A stretch of DNA of 64,000 nt, from positions 6,765,501-6,829,500 of the forward strand of contig NZ_CP050177.1 in NCBI RefSeq assembly GCF_011694815.1, written 5' to 3'. The position numbers and the translations under genes were made by a program. The stretch is from Streptomyces liangshanensis (GTDB lineage Bacteria > Actinomycetota > Actinomycetes > Streptomycetales > Streptomycetaceae). The notes below the pieces were generated by a model. It was given only the letters and a program-made list of their open reading frames with translations, was not told where the DNA came from and searched no databases. Below are positions 24,755 through 33,274 of the stretch, piece after piece (position 1 is the first letter of the stretch; every line of letters starts with the position of its first letter).

Positions 24755-25690
24755 CTAACGGGTGCCGTAACCGCCCTGCGGGCGCGGAGAGAGCGGCACC
24801 CCGGGTTCCTCAAGGGGGTCGAGAGCCCCGAGGACCCACTCCTCGGGAACGTCCAGCGCCTCCGAGATCTCGGCGACGGTGGGACGCCGTCCCAGCTCCC
24901 TCTCCAGCTCACTCGAAACGAGCGTCGCCTCCCTGCGGACCTGTTCCTCGCGCAACACCCGCCGGCGCCGAGGCGGAACGACGTTTCTCAGGATGAACGC
25001 GGTGGCCGCCGCCAGGAGGATCGTCGCGATGCTCACGAAGTCCCCGGGTGACACCGCGTCCAGGGAACCGCCGTCACTGGCGGCATCGACGAGTTCCCGC
25101 ACGACACCGCTGGCGAGCGTGGGGGAGAACGCGACGCCGAGCGCGGTCAGTACGGTGCCGAGGGTGCCGGTGAGGACCTGAACCGCCCGGGACACGTGGC
25201 GCGACACGGTCCCGGTGCTCAGGCTGGTGAGCTCGGCGAGTTCGGCGTGCGTGTACTCGAAGCCCTTGGCCAGCATGACCAGCCGCCTCTGCTGCGGCGA
25301 CAGTCCGTCGAGGGCGGCCCGCACGTCGAGCCGGGCGTCCACGTCCTCGGTCACCTCGGAGACGTGCAACGGACGCATCCGGCTCTCGACCTGATAGGCC
25401 GTCAGGTCCACCGGGTCGGCCGTACCGCGTCGCCGGGCCTCGTCCCTGACCTTGTTGCGCATGACCACATAGACGTATCCGTCGAGCTTCTCGACCTTCA
25501 GCCTCTTCTCGCCGACATTGACCAGCAGGACCGCGAGCGCGTCCTGCACCAGATCCTCGGCACTGAGCCTGCTCGCCGAGATCCCCTTCTCCGTAAGGAG
25601 CTTGCGCGCCACGCGCAACAGATCCTCGCCCTTGTCCCGGTACATGGCCTCCACGCCCCGGGAGATGTCCTCGCCCTCCTGTTCACCCAC
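24755..25690 (-). CDS. Sigma-70-family factor with C-terminal membrane segments and region-3-like tail
   Basis: A 311-residue protein. Residues about 16-90 match sigma region 2 (SAEDLVQDALAVLL, KLDGYVYVVMRNKVRDEARRR) and about 124-172 match region 4 (LDGLSPQQRRLVMLAKGFEYTHAELAEL, HTH TGTVSRHVSRA). It then has two hydrophobic stretches (about 173-195 and 217-238, the second followed by PRRRR). The last part (about 246-292, REATLVSSELERELGRRPTVAEISEALDVPEEWVL) resembles sigma region 3. GTG 25690 is preferred because GGAGG lies 7 bp upstream; GTG 25723 lacks one. No anti-sigma gene is adjacent. Confidence 0.82.
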   Translation of the reverse strand: MGEQEGEDISRGVEAMYRDKGEDLLRVARKLLTEKGISASRLSAEDLVQDALAVLLVNVGEKRLKVEKLDGYVYVVMRNKVRDEARRRGTADPVDLTAYQVESRMRPLHVSEVTEDVDARLDVRAALDGLSPQQRRLVMLAKGFEYTHAELAELTSLSTGTVSRHVSRAVQVLTGTLGTVLTALGVAFSPTLASGVVRELVDAASDGGSLDAVSPGDFVSIATILLAAATAFILRNVVPPRRRRVLREEQVRREATLVSSELERELGRRPTVAEISEALDVPEEWVLGALDPLEEPGVPLSPRPQGGYGTR

Positions 25691-25810
25691 CACTTCTCCT
25701 CCCCCCGCTTTCCCGTCCCCCACTACTCCTTACCCACCGCGACCGGGCTCCCGCCGGTTCCCGTCCGAGGCCCCGGGCCGTCCCGCGGATCGGGAACGGC
25801 CCGGTCTCCC

Positions 25811-26275
25811 TCACCGGGAAGAGCGGGCGCCCTTGCCCTTGATACGGGGTGTTACGAGATCCTCGGCCGCGGCCTCACCAGCGCGCCGGGTCTCGCCGGA
25901 CCTGGCCCGTATCACTTCCGCCTGAGCCGTGGTCCGGACCCCGTCCGCCCAGCCCTGGGCAACGATCACGGTGGCCTCCGCCTCGGCCCGGTGACGATCG
26001 GTCACGCTCTTGACCAGCTTCCTGACCGCCTGGCCGACCCCCATCAGAACCATCACCACCACGATCTCCATCGTCCGGCCCTCCCGTCTCCGGGCCGCCG
26101 CCTCCTCGGTCGAGGAGGCTCTCATGCCCTCGATGAAGAAGGGGAGGAAAGGGGGCGGCCACATGACAGCGGCGCGGCCCCGATTCCCGGTCAGGGTCCG
26201 GTCCGCCCACTGCGAGAGGCGCGGGACGCCCTCCGCGTACCACCTACTCAGGTCGGCCTGAGTGTGAGTGCTCAT
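25811..26275 (-). CDS. Hypothetical protein with central membrane segment
   Basis: 154 residues. The N-terminal 40 are polar, a Pro/Phe-rich patch sits at about 38-50, a hydrophobic segment at about 68-82 (MEIVVVMVLMGVGQAV), and the C-terminus is highly charged (RHRAEAE...KGKGARSSR). I do not recognise a family. It lies 120 bp upstream of the membrane-segment sigma factor on the same strand, so co-transcription and a shared role are possible. Start ATG 26275 is the first candidate; ATG at residue 69 is also possible. Confidence 0.55.
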   Translation of the reverse strand: MSTHTQADLSRWYAEGVPRLSQWADRTLTGNRGRAAVMWPPPFLPFFIEGMRASSTEEAAARRREGRTMEIVVVMVLMGVGQAVRKLVKSVTDRHRAEAEATVIVAQGWADGVRTTAQAEVIRARSGETRRAGEAAAEDLVTPRIKGKGARSSR

Positions 26276-26366
26276 GCCCGGCGCGCGCCGGGAGGCGAGT
26301 ATCGGTGAGGCGGCGCGGCCGAGAGCGCCGGTTTGATCCCGCCGAGACGATTCTGGAGAACCTCTG

Positions 26367-26819
26367 ATGCCCCGTCGTACCGTTCTGTCGCTGGCCGCCG
26401 CCGTCGTGGTTCTCGGAGGGGGCGGGGCCGTCGCGCTCGCCTACGCGGGGGAGTCGGCGCCTTCACTCGCCCACAGCACGGCCCGGTACGCCGCCCCCGA
26501 CGGCGCGCGTGACGGGTCCCTGACCTTCACCACCGAGGTCTCCCCGTCCTCCGGACTCAAGGGCGTGAAGGTCCTGGCCTGGCCGGCGAAGTCGTCCTTC
26601 GCGGAGAAGGGGCTGACCACCAAGGACATGGCTTCCGCCGAGTCGGCCACGTGCACGTCTCTGGACGAGGACACCGTGCGCTGCACGTACACGACGGCGG
26701 TCACCAGCGCCGACGCGGAGACGTCGCCGCGCGGTGCCTGGCACGTCGCCGTTCTGGTCACCGCCAAGGACGGGGCCACGACGCTGGACACGAAGGCGGC
26801 CGGCTTCACCATCGGGTGA
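26367..26819 (+). CDS. Secreted DUF5707-type protein
   Basis: A 150-residue protein with a Sec signal peptide (MPRRTVLSLAAAVVVLGGGG, cleavage near AYAGES) and a single beta-rich domain. Two cysteines (CTSLDEDTVRC) probably form a disulfide. The pattern LTFTTEVSPSSGLKGVKVLAWP...AWHVAVLVTAKDG matches what is called DUF5707 in streptomycetes; the function is unknown. ATG 26367 follows TGGAGAAC. Confidence 0.8.
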   Translation: MPRRTVLSLAAAVVVLGGGGAVALAYAGESAPSLAHSTARYAAPDGARDGSLTFTTEVSPSSGLKGVKVLAWPAKSSFAEKGLTTKDMASAESATCTSLDEDTVRCTYTTAVTSADAETSPRGAWHVAVLVTAKDGATTLDTKAAGFTIG

Positions 26820-26977
26820 CCGCGCCGCACGCCTGCCGCCGGGGACCCCGGCCGGGGAGGGCGAGGGCGACGGGGAGGGGCCGGATGGGGGAGCGCATTG
26901 CGGTGATACCCGGGGCGCGGCGCGGCCTGCCGGGGACGATTCTTGCCGTGACCGTTTCCCCATGATCGCCTCGCCCT

Positions 26978-28228
26978 GTGAACACTCGCCTCAAGATCGC
27001 TCTCGCGACCGCCGTCACCGCCGCCTTCGCCCTGGCGGGTCCCCACAGCGCCGGCGCGGCCGGGGTCTCCGCCGCGCGGCAGCCGGAACCCGCGCCCCTC
27101 ATCCATGCGGCCGACCCGGTGCCCGGCCAGTACATCGTCACCCTCGACCCGCTCGTCGACCCGGCGGCGGCCGCCCGGAAGCTCGGGGTGAAGCCGGACT
27201 TCCTCTACAGCAAGGTCCTCAACGGCTTCGCCGTACCGCTCACCCCGATCGAGCTGAGGCTGATCCGCCAGGCCCCCGGTGTGACGTCGGTGGAGGAGGA
27301 CGCGAAGGTCTCCGCGTCCGGGTCCATGACGGCCGCCGTTCCGCCCCGTACCGCCGCCCTTCCTTCCCGCACTGCCGCCGCTCCTCCCCGTACCACCCTC
27401 GGCCCGGCGTCGACCTGGGGTCTGGACCGTGTCGACCAGCGGAAGCTGCCGCTCGACGGCACGTTCACCACCGCGGGCGACGGGGCCGGGGTGAACGCGT
27501 ACATTCTCGACACCGGCATCGACTACGGGCACAGCGAGTTCGGCGGGCGCGCCACGTTCGGCTTCGACGCCGTCGGAGACGGCAGGCGGGGCGCCGACTG
27601 CAACGGCCACGGCACCCATGTCGCCGGAACCGTCGGGGGCACGACGTACGGCGTCGCCCGCAAGGCCAACCTGGTCAGCGTGCGCGTCCTGAACTGTGAG
27701 GGCCAGGGCGAGAACTCCGGGGTGATCGCGGGCCTGGACTGGGTCGCCAGGAACGCCGTCCAGCCCGCCGTCCTCAACGGTTCCGTCGGTGGCGACAAGT
27801 CGACAGCGCTCAACCAGGTCACGAACGCCCTCCACGACAGGGGCGTCCTGCCCGTCCTCGCGGCGGGCAACAGCGCCAAGGACGCCTGCGGCGTCTCCCC
27901 CGCCTCCGCCCCCAAGGCGGTCACGGTGGGGGCGTCCGACCGGCGGGACGCGCAGGCCGACTTCTCCAACTGGGGCACGTGCGTCGACCTGTACGCCCCC
28001 GGCGAGGACATCCTCTCCGCCAAGCTCGGCGGCGGATCCGTCACGCTGGACGGCACCTCCATGGCCGCCCCTCACGTGGCGGGGGTCGCCGTTCTCTACA
28101 AGGAGGCGCACCCGACGGCCGCTCCGGCCGAGGTCGCCGGCTTCCTGGAGACCGCTTCCACCAAGGACGTGCTGAGCAAGCTGGGCAAAGGCAGCCCCGA
28201 CGCACTCCTCTTCACCGACAACCTGTAA
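26978..28228 (+). CDS. Secreted subtilisin-like serine protease (S8)
   Basis: A 416-residue preproenzyme with a signal peptide (1-28), an inhibitor I9-type propeptide (about 48-112, PGQYIVTLDP...GVTSVEEDAKV), a Pro/Arg/Thr linker (about 119-143) and a peptidase S8 domain (about 145-410). Catalytic D178 (ILDTGID), H211 (NGHGTHVAG) and S361 (GTSMAAPHVAG), with oxyanion N298 (AAGNSA), are all present. It should be an active extracellular protease. Start GTG 26978 gives a good signal peptide but has no ribosome binding site. Confidence 0.92.
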   Translation: MNTRLKIALATAVTAAFALAGPHSAGAAGVSAARQPEPAPLIHAADPVPGQYIVTLDPLVDPAAAARKLGVKPDFLYSKVLNGFAVPLTPIELRLIRQAPGVTSVEEDAKVSASGSMTAAVPPRTAALPSRTAAAPPRTTLGPASTWGLDRVDQRKLPLDGTFTTAGDGAGVNAYILDTGIDYGHSEFGGRATFGFDAVGDGRRGADCNGHGTHVAGTVGGTTYGVARKANLVSVRVLNCEGQGENSGVIAGLDWVARNAVQPAVLNGSVGGDKSTALNQVTNALHDRGVLPVLAAGNSAKDACGVSPASAPKAVTVGASDRRDAQADFSNWGTCVDLYAPGEDILSAKLGGGSVTLDGTSMAAPHVAGVAVLYKEAHPTAAPAEVAGFLETASTKDVLSKLGKGSPDALLFTDNL

Positions 28229-28328
28229 TCCCGCTCGCCCCCTCGCCCCTTCGTTCCCGGCTTGCGATCACCCTCGGTTACTATGATCACTTCATGCGAA
28301 GGCCTGAGGTCGGAGGCCGGACCGGAAG

Positions 28329-28358
28329 CGACGGACGCACCGACGGACGCACCGACGG
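28329..28358. repeat. Tandem 12-bp repeat upstream of HipA-like gene
   Basis: CGACGGACGCAC occurs twice in tandem (28329-28340, 28341-28352), followed by half a unit. It lies 39 bp before the likely start of the kinase gene. Confidence 0.7.
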
Positions 28359-28396
28359 CGGATCGCAAGCCTGAAGAGACGGGTGGCCTGGGAAAG

Positions 28397-29254
28397 ATGC
28401 TCACAGAAGTCAACGCGACCCGCTACGTCACCCCGCTGAGGGAGGGCGGATCGCTGCCCGGGATCGTCGAGGCCGACAACCTCGGCACGTACGTCATGAA
28501 GTTCACCGGCGCGGGCCAGGGACGCAAGACCCTGGTCGCCGAGGTCATCTGCGGTGAGCTGGCCCGCCGGCTGGGGCTGCGCGTACCGGAACTCGTCACC
28601 ATCCAGCTCGATCCCGTCATCGGACTCTCCGAGCCGGACGAGGAAGTGCAGGACCTGCTCAAGGCCAGCGGCGGCCTCAACCTCGGCATGGACTACCTGC
28701 CCGGGTCGATCGGCTTCGACCCGCTCGCGTACGAGGTGGACGCGGCGGAGGCGGGGCGCGTCGTCTGGTTCGACGCGCTGATCAACAACGTGGACCGGTC
28801 CTGGCGCAACCCGAACCTGCTCGTCTGGCACGGGGACCTGTGGCTGATCGACCACGGCGCCACCATGATCTGGCACCACAACTGGCCCACCGCCCAGGCC
28901 TCCGCGGCCAAGCCGTACAACGCCTCCGACCACGCCCTCGCGGCCTTCGCGCCCGACATCGCGTCGGCCGCCGCCGCCCTGGCCCCGCTGGTCACCGAGG
29001 AGTTGCTCGCCGCGGTCGTCGCCGACGTCCCCGACGAGTGGCTGGCCGGCGAGCCCGGCTTCGACACCACCGACGCGCTGCGCCGCGCCTACGCGGAGCC
29101 GCTGCTCGCGCGCGCCGCGAGCATCCACGAACGCATCGTCTTCGACGCGCCCGCCAGGACCCGGCCCTCCCAGGCGCCGGGCTGGCTCGCCGACCGGCTG
29201 ACCCCCCGGCCCGACCGGGCGAAGAGCACGAACGACAAGGATGGCGTCAAGTGA
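28397..29254 (+). CDS. HipA-family kinase-like protein
   Basis: A 285-residue protein of the HipA-like kinase family found with DUF3037. Visible segments are the nucleotide-binding part YVMKFTGAGQGRKTLVAEVICGELARRLG, a catalytic-loop-like VVWFDALINNVDRSWRNPNLL (D and N residues), and the metal-binding-like WLIDHGATMIWHH. It lacks the HipB antitoxin partner of classical HipBA systems. ATG 28397 was chosen; 45 upstream codons include the tandem repeat and look non-coding. The stop overlaps the DUF3037 gene. Confidence 0.82.
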   Translation: MLTEVNATRYVTPLREGGSLPGIVEADNLGTYVMKFTGAGQGRKTLVAEVICGELARRLGLRVPELVTIQLDPVIGLSEPDEEVQDLLKASGGLNLGMDYLPGSIGFDPLAYEVDAAEAGRVVWFDALINNVDRSWRNPNLLVWHGDLWLIDHGATMIWHHNWPTAQASAAKPYNASDHALAAFAPDIASAAAALAPLVTEELLAAVVADVPDEWLAGEPGFDTTDALRRAYAEPLLARAASIHERIVFDAPARTRPSQAPGWLADRLTPRPDRAKSTNDKDGVK

Positions 29255-29634
29255 GCAAGAGGGACGTCTACGAGTACGCGTTGCTGCGCGTCGTCCCGCG
29301 CATGGAGCGCGGCGAGTGCTTCAACGCCGGGGTGCTCGTCTACTGCCGGGCCGCGTCGTACGTCGCCGCCAGGACCCACCTCGACGAGGCCAAGCTGAAG
29401 GCCCTCGACCCCGGTGCCGACGTGGTGGGGGTACGGGCGGCCCTGCGTGCCGTCGAGAGCGTCTGCGGCGGCGGTACGGGGGCGGGGCAGGCGGCCGGGG
29501 ACGACGCCGGGCGGCGCTTCCGCTGGCTGATCGCGCCGCGCTCGACCGTCGTACAGCCCGGGCCGGTGCACACCGGCCTGACGGCCGATCCCGAGGCGGA
29601 GACGGCGCGTCTGCTCGACCTGCTGGTCCGCTGA
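29251..29634 (+). CDS. DUF3037 protein
   Basis: A 127-residue cytoplasmic protein, starting SKRDVYEYALLRVVPRMERG, with ECFNAGVLVYCRAASYV as the hallmark segment of DUF3037. It is almost always encoded directly after this type of HipA-like kinase. GTG 29251 overlaps the kinase stop by 4 bp, so the two are translationally coupled. The function is unknown; it may be the kinase's substrate or inhibitor. Confidence 0.85.
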   Translation: MSKRDVYEYALLRVVPRMERGECFNAGVLVYCRAASYVAARTHLDEAKLKALDPGADVVGVRAALRAVESVCGGGTGAGQAAGDDAGRRFRWLIAPRSTVVQPGPVHTGLTADPEAETARLLDLLVR

Positions 29635-29647
29635 CCGTCGCGATCGT

Positions 29648-29685
<38 letters not shown>

Positions 29686-29726
29686 CGATCGTTCTCGGCC
29701 GATCGGACGGTCGGCGGCGTCGGGCG

Positions 29727-29755
29727 TTGACACCGAGTGCCGCTGCTTCTAGCGT
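29727..29755 (+). promoter_or_regulatory. Likely sigma-70 (HrdB-type) promoter of fabG
   Basis: TTGACA (29727-29732) and TAGCGT (29750-29755) are separated by 17 bp, close to the consensus for the main vegetative sigma factor. Transcription would start near 29762, giving a leader of about 95 nt that contains the TetR-like operator. Confidence 0.65.
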
Positions 29756-29771
29756 CTCGTCTGCTGAAGCT

Positions 29772-29789
29772 ACTAAGCGGTTGCTCAGT
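29772..29789. promoter_or_regulatory. TetR-type operator in the fabG leader
   Basis: ACTAAGC (29772-29778), 4 bp, GCTCAGT (29783-29789): a 7+7 inverted repeat with one mismatch. Dyads of this kind are bound by TetR regulators of fatty-acid and acyl-CoA genes. It lies just downstream of the predicted transcription start, where binding would block elongation. Confidence 0.55.
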
Positions 29790-29855
29790 GATCGGGGCCG
29801 GTGATCGAGGCCGGCGACCGAGATTCGGCGGGTCCCTAGGGCGAGGAGAACATGC

Positions 29856-30617
29856 ATGTCCACCACTGAGCAGCGCGTCGCGGTCGTGACCGGGGCGGCA
29901 CGGGGCATCGGCGCCGCCACCGCCGTACGACTGGCGGCCGAGGGCCGTGCCGTCGCCGTACTCGACCTGGACGAGGCGGCCTGCAAGGACACCGTCGAGA
30001 AGATCACTTCGGCGGGCGGCACCGCGCTCGCCGTCGGCTGCGACGTGTCCGACAGCGCGCAGGTCGAGGCGGCCGTCACCCGCGTCGCCGCCGAGCTGGG
30101 CGCCCCGACGATCCTCGTCAACAACGCCGGCGTCCTGCGGGACAACCTGCTCTTCAAGATGAGCGAGTCCGACTGGGACACCGTGGTGAACGTGCACCTC
30201 AAGGGCGCCTTCCTGATGGCGAAGGCCTGCCAGAAGCACATGGTGGACGCGGGCTTCGGCCGTATCGTCAGCCTCTCCTCCAGCTCCGCGCTGGGCAACC
30301 GCGGCCAGGCCAACTACGCCGCGGTCAAGGCCGGGCTCCAGGGCTTCACCAAGACCCTCGCCAAGGAACTGGGCAAGTTCGGCATCACCGCCAACGCCGT
30401 TGCTCCCGGCTTCATCGTCACCGAGATGACGGCGCAGACCGCCGCCCGGGTCGGCATGGACTTCGACGACTTCCAGGCCGCCGCCGCCACCCAGATCCCG
30501 GTCCAGCGCGTCGGGACCCCGGACGACATCGCGAACGCCATCGCCTTCTTCACCGCCGAGGAAGCGGGCTTTGTCTCCGGTCAGGTGCTGTACGTGGCCG
30601 GAGGGCCGCTCAACTAG
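29856..30617 (+). CDS. fabG: 3-oxoacyl-ACP reductase-like SDR
   Basis: A 253-residue short-chain dehydrogenase with the NADP(H) motif TGAARGIG (about 12-19), NNAG (about 90-93), and catalytic Ser/Tyr/Lys in SLSSSSALGNRGQANYAAVKAG. It likely reduces 3-oxoacyl-ACP or -CoA; several FabG paralogues exist in streptomycetes. ATG 29856 follows GAGGAG. A second SDR gene follows after a short duplicated spacer. Confidence 0.88.
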   Translation: MSTTEQRVAVVTGAARGIGAATAVRLAAEGRAVAVLDLDEAACKDTVEKITSAGGTALAVGCDVSDSAQVEAAVTRVAAELGAPTILVNNAGVLRDNLLFKMSESDWDTVVNVHLKGAFLMAKACQKHMVDAGFGRIVSLSSSSALGNRGQANYAAVKAGLQGFTKTLAKELGKFGITANAVAPGFIVTEMTAQTAARVGMDFDDFQAAAATQIPVQRVGTPDDIANAIAFFTAEEAGFVSGQVLYVAGGPLN

Positions 30618-30668
30618 GCCGTCACACCGGCAGGCACGGGTAGGCCGTCACGCCGGCAGGCGCACGGG
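30615..30668. repeat. Imperfect tandem duplication between the two SDR genes
   Basis: About 26 bp beginning TAGGCCGTCAC is present twice (30615-30640 and 30641-30668), with two base changes and a small length change. The first copy begins with the fabG stop codon. Confidence 0.75.
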
Positions 30669-30710
30669 GACGCTGACGCACGCAGACGCTCGGGAACAGG
30701 GATCACGGAC

Positions 30711-31517
30711 ATGACACAACAGACGCAGGACGAGCAGGCACAGGCCGACCGGACGCCCGGCGACCGGCCCCGGGACAGCGGCAAGGTCGCGCTGATCACG
30801 GGGGCGAGCCGCGGCATAGGTTACGGCGTCGCCGAGGCGCTGGTGGCACGCGGCGACCGCGTGTGCATCACCGGCCGCAACGAGGACGCCCTCAAGGAGG
30901 CCGTGGAGCGCCTCGGCGCGGACCGCGCCATCGGTGTGCCGGGCAAGGCCCACGACGAGGCACACCAGGTGATCGCCGTCGAGCGCGCGATGGAGGCCTT
31001 CGGCCGTATCGACTTCCTCGTCAACAACGCAGGTACCAACCCGGTGTTCGGCCCGATGGCCGACCTGGACCTGAACGTCGCCCGCAAGGTCTTCGAGACC
31101 AACGTCGTCTCGGCACTCGGCTTCGCCCAACTGACCTGGAAGTTCTGGCAGAAGGCGAACGGCGGCGCGATCGTGAACATCGCGTCGCTCGCCGGTATCT
31201 CCGCGTCCCCCTTCATCGGCGCGTACGGCATGAGCAAGGCCGCCATGGTCAACCTGACACTCCAGCTGGCCCACGAGTTCGCGCCAGTGGTGCGGGTCAA
31301 CGCGATCGCGCCCGCGGTGGTCAAGACGCGCTTCGCGCAGGCACTGTACGAGGGGCGCGAGGCCGAGGCCGCCGCCTCGTACCCGCTCGGCCGGCTCGGT
31401 GTGCCCGAGGACATCGGCGGGGCCGCCGCCTTCCTCACCTCGGACCAGTCGGACTGGATCACCGGCCAGACCCTGGTGGTTGACGGGGGCATCTTCCTGA
31501 ACGCCGGAGTCAGCTGA
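30711..31517 (+). CDS. SDR-family oxidoreductase
   Basis: A 268-residue short-chain dehydrogenase with a polar N-terminal extension (1-22), TGASRGIG (about 30-37), NNAGTNP, and the catalytic S-Y-K set in NIASLAGISASPFIGAYGMSKAA. It is closest in pattern to fabG-like or acetoacetyl-CoA/3-hydroxyacyl reductases; the substrate is unknown. It is probably co-transcribed with the fabG-like gene 94 bp upstream. Confidence 0.87.
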   Translation: MTQQTQDEQAQADRTPGDRPRDSGKVALITGASRGIGYGVAEALVARGDRVCITGRNEDALKEAVERLGADRAIGVPGKAHDEAHQVIAVERAMEAFGRIDFLVNNAGTNPVFGPMADLDLNVARKVFETNVVSALGFAQLTWKFWQKANGGAIVNIASLAGISASPFIGAYGMSKAAMVNLTLQLAHEFAPVVRVNAIAPAVVKTRFAQALYEGREAEAAASYPLGRLGVPEDIGGAAAFLTSDQSDWITGQTLVVDGGIFLNAGVS

Positions 31518-31543
31518 CACGCGGTGCCGCAGAACTGCCCAAC

Positions 31544-31579
31544 TGCCCCATCTGATCAACATGTTGACCGGATGGGGCA
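31544..31579. terminator. Concentric inverted repeat between SDR and binding-protein genes
   Basis: TGCCCCATC (31544-31552) pairs exactly with GATGGGGCA (31571-31579), and an inner perfect palindrome TCAACATGTTGA (31556-31567) shares the same centre. It could be a terminator for the SDR operon or an operator for the binding-protein gene, whose start lies 47 bp downstream. No T-run follows. Confidence 0.6.
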
Positions 31580-31625
31580 TTGCGGTATGGTCTGCCGATC
31601 CATGGCTGAACTAGGAGTGTGCGCG

Positions 31626-33209
31626 GTGTTCAACCGGACCGGTAGACAGGCTGCCTCGGCCCTCGCGTCCCTGTCCCTGCTCACGGGATGCGGATTGCTC
31701 CCGGACGAGAACGGTGAGGACGGCCGGCGAATAACCGTCGGTACGACGAGCGAGCCGAGCACGCTCGATCCCGCGGCGTCGTGGGACAACTCGTGGGAAC
31801 TGTTCCGCAACGTCTTCCAGACACTGCTGAGCTTCCCCACCAACAGCTCGTACCCCCAGCCCGACGCGGCGCGGAACTGCGCCTTCGCCGACCCGAACGC
31901 CAACCGGGTCTTCCGGTGCACACTGCGGGAAGGCCTGACGTTCTCCAACGGCTACAAACTCGACGCGAAGGCCGTCAAGCACTCCTTCGACCGCATTCGC
32001 GCGATCAACGTACAAGGGGGTCCGGCGGGTCTGCTGGAGTCGCTCGACAGGGTCGAGACGACCGGCGACAACGTCGTGACCTTCCGGCTGAAGAAGCCGG
32101 ACGCGACGTTCCCGTTCATTCTCGCCACTCCCGCGATGTCCATCGTCGACCCCGCCGAGTACCCCGCCGACAAACTGCGGGAGGACGGCAAGGTCAGCGG
32201 CTCGGGGCCGTACGCGCTCACCTCGTACACCCCGGGGTCGAAGGCGGACCTGGTGCAGAACTCCTCGTACAAGGGGTTCGCGGACCGCCGCAACAAGGGC
32301 GTCACCATCCAGTACTTCAAGGACTCGGCCGTCCTGTTCGACGCCCTGAAGAAGCGGAAGATCGACGTCATCTACCGGGGGCTCACCTCCGAGGACGTGG
32401 TCGAACTCGAACAGAAGAAGCCCGAGAACGAGGATCTCCAGCTGGTCGAGACGGTCGGCGCGGACATCCGCTACCTGGTGTTCAACCCCACCGACCCGGC
32501 CGTGGGGCAGCTCGCGGTACGCAAGGCGATCGCGCAGGTCGTGAACCGTGACGCCCTGGTCGCCAAGGTGTACCAGGGCACGGCGGAGCCGCTGTACTCG
32601 ATGGTGCCCAAGGGCATCGCCAGCCACGCGACCAGCTTCTTCGACCAGTTCGGCGAACCGGACACCGCGAAGGCGCGGGCGCTCCTGCTGGCGGAGGGCA
32701 TCACCGAGCCGGTGCCGCTGACGCTCTGGTACACGACGGACCGCTACGGCTCCGGCACGGCGGCGGAGTTCAAGGAGATCAAGCGGCAGCTGGAGGCGTC
32801 CGGGCTGTTCGAGGTCACCTTGCACGGCAAGCCCTGGAAGGACTTCCAGGCGGGCTACACGAAGGGGCGGTACCCGGCCTTCGGTCGTGGCTGGTTCCCC
32901 GACTTCCCCGACCCCGACAACTTCATCGCCCCCTTCGTGGGGAAGAACAACGCGCTGAGCACTCCGTACGAGAGCGACGAGATCACCCAGGAGCTGCTGC
33001 CGCAGTCGCGGAAGGTGAGCGACCGGGGCGCGGTCACGCGGCAGTTCGAGCGCGCGCAGGAGATCTTCGTCGAGGACGTGCGGCTGCTGCCGCTGTGGCA
33101 GGGGAAGTTGTACGTCGCGGCGGGCGAGGACATCGGGGGCGGGGAGCGGGCGCTCGATCCCCAGACGGTCATGCAGATGTGGGAGCTGAACCGCAAAGCG
33201 AGCTGGTAG
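31626..33209 (+). CDS. Peptide/nickel-type ABC substrate-binding lipoprotein
   Basis: A 527-residue family 5 solute-binding lipoprotein. A short signal peptide ends in lipobox LLTGC (about 17-21). The mature protein has the family start ITVGTTSEPSTLDPAASWDN, the segment VFRCTLREGLTFSNGYKLDAKAVKHSFDR, and the late DPDNFIAPFVG region. It probably binds oligopeptides. No permease or ATPase genes adjoin, so it is an orphan. GTG 31626 was chosen for AGGAG 9 bp upstream and the signal peptide fit; the 34 upstream codons include a hairpin. Confidence 0.88.
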   Translation: MFNRTGRQAASALASLSLLTGCGLLPDENGEDGRRITVGTTSEPSTLDPAASWDNSWELFRNVFQTLLSFPTNSSYPQPDAARNCAFADPNANRVFRCTLREGLTFSNGYKLDAKAVKHSFDRIRAINVQGGPAGLLESLDRVETTGDNVVTFRLKKPDATFPFILATPAMSIVDPAEYPADKLREDGKVSGSGPYALTSYTPGSKADLVQNSSYKGFADRRNKGVTIQYFKDSAVLFDALKKRKIDVIYRGLTSEDVVELEQKKPENEDLQLVETVGADIRYLVFNPTDPAVGQLAVRKAIAQVVNRDALVAKVYQGTAEPLYSMVPKGIASHATSFFDQFGEPDTAKARALLLAEGITEPVPLTLWYTTDRYGSGTAAEFKEIKRQLEASGLFEVTLHGKPWKDFQAGYTKGRYPAFGRGWFPDFPDPDNFIAPFVGKNNALSTPYESDEITQELLPQSRKVSDRGAVTRQFERAQEIFVEDVRLLPLWQGKLYVAAGEDIGGGERALDPQTVMQMWELNRKASW

Positions 33210-33274
33210 GGCCGTTGTCAGTGGTCACCGGTAGGTTCGGTGCCACAAGTGATCCCTTACCGGAGGTTGTTGAC

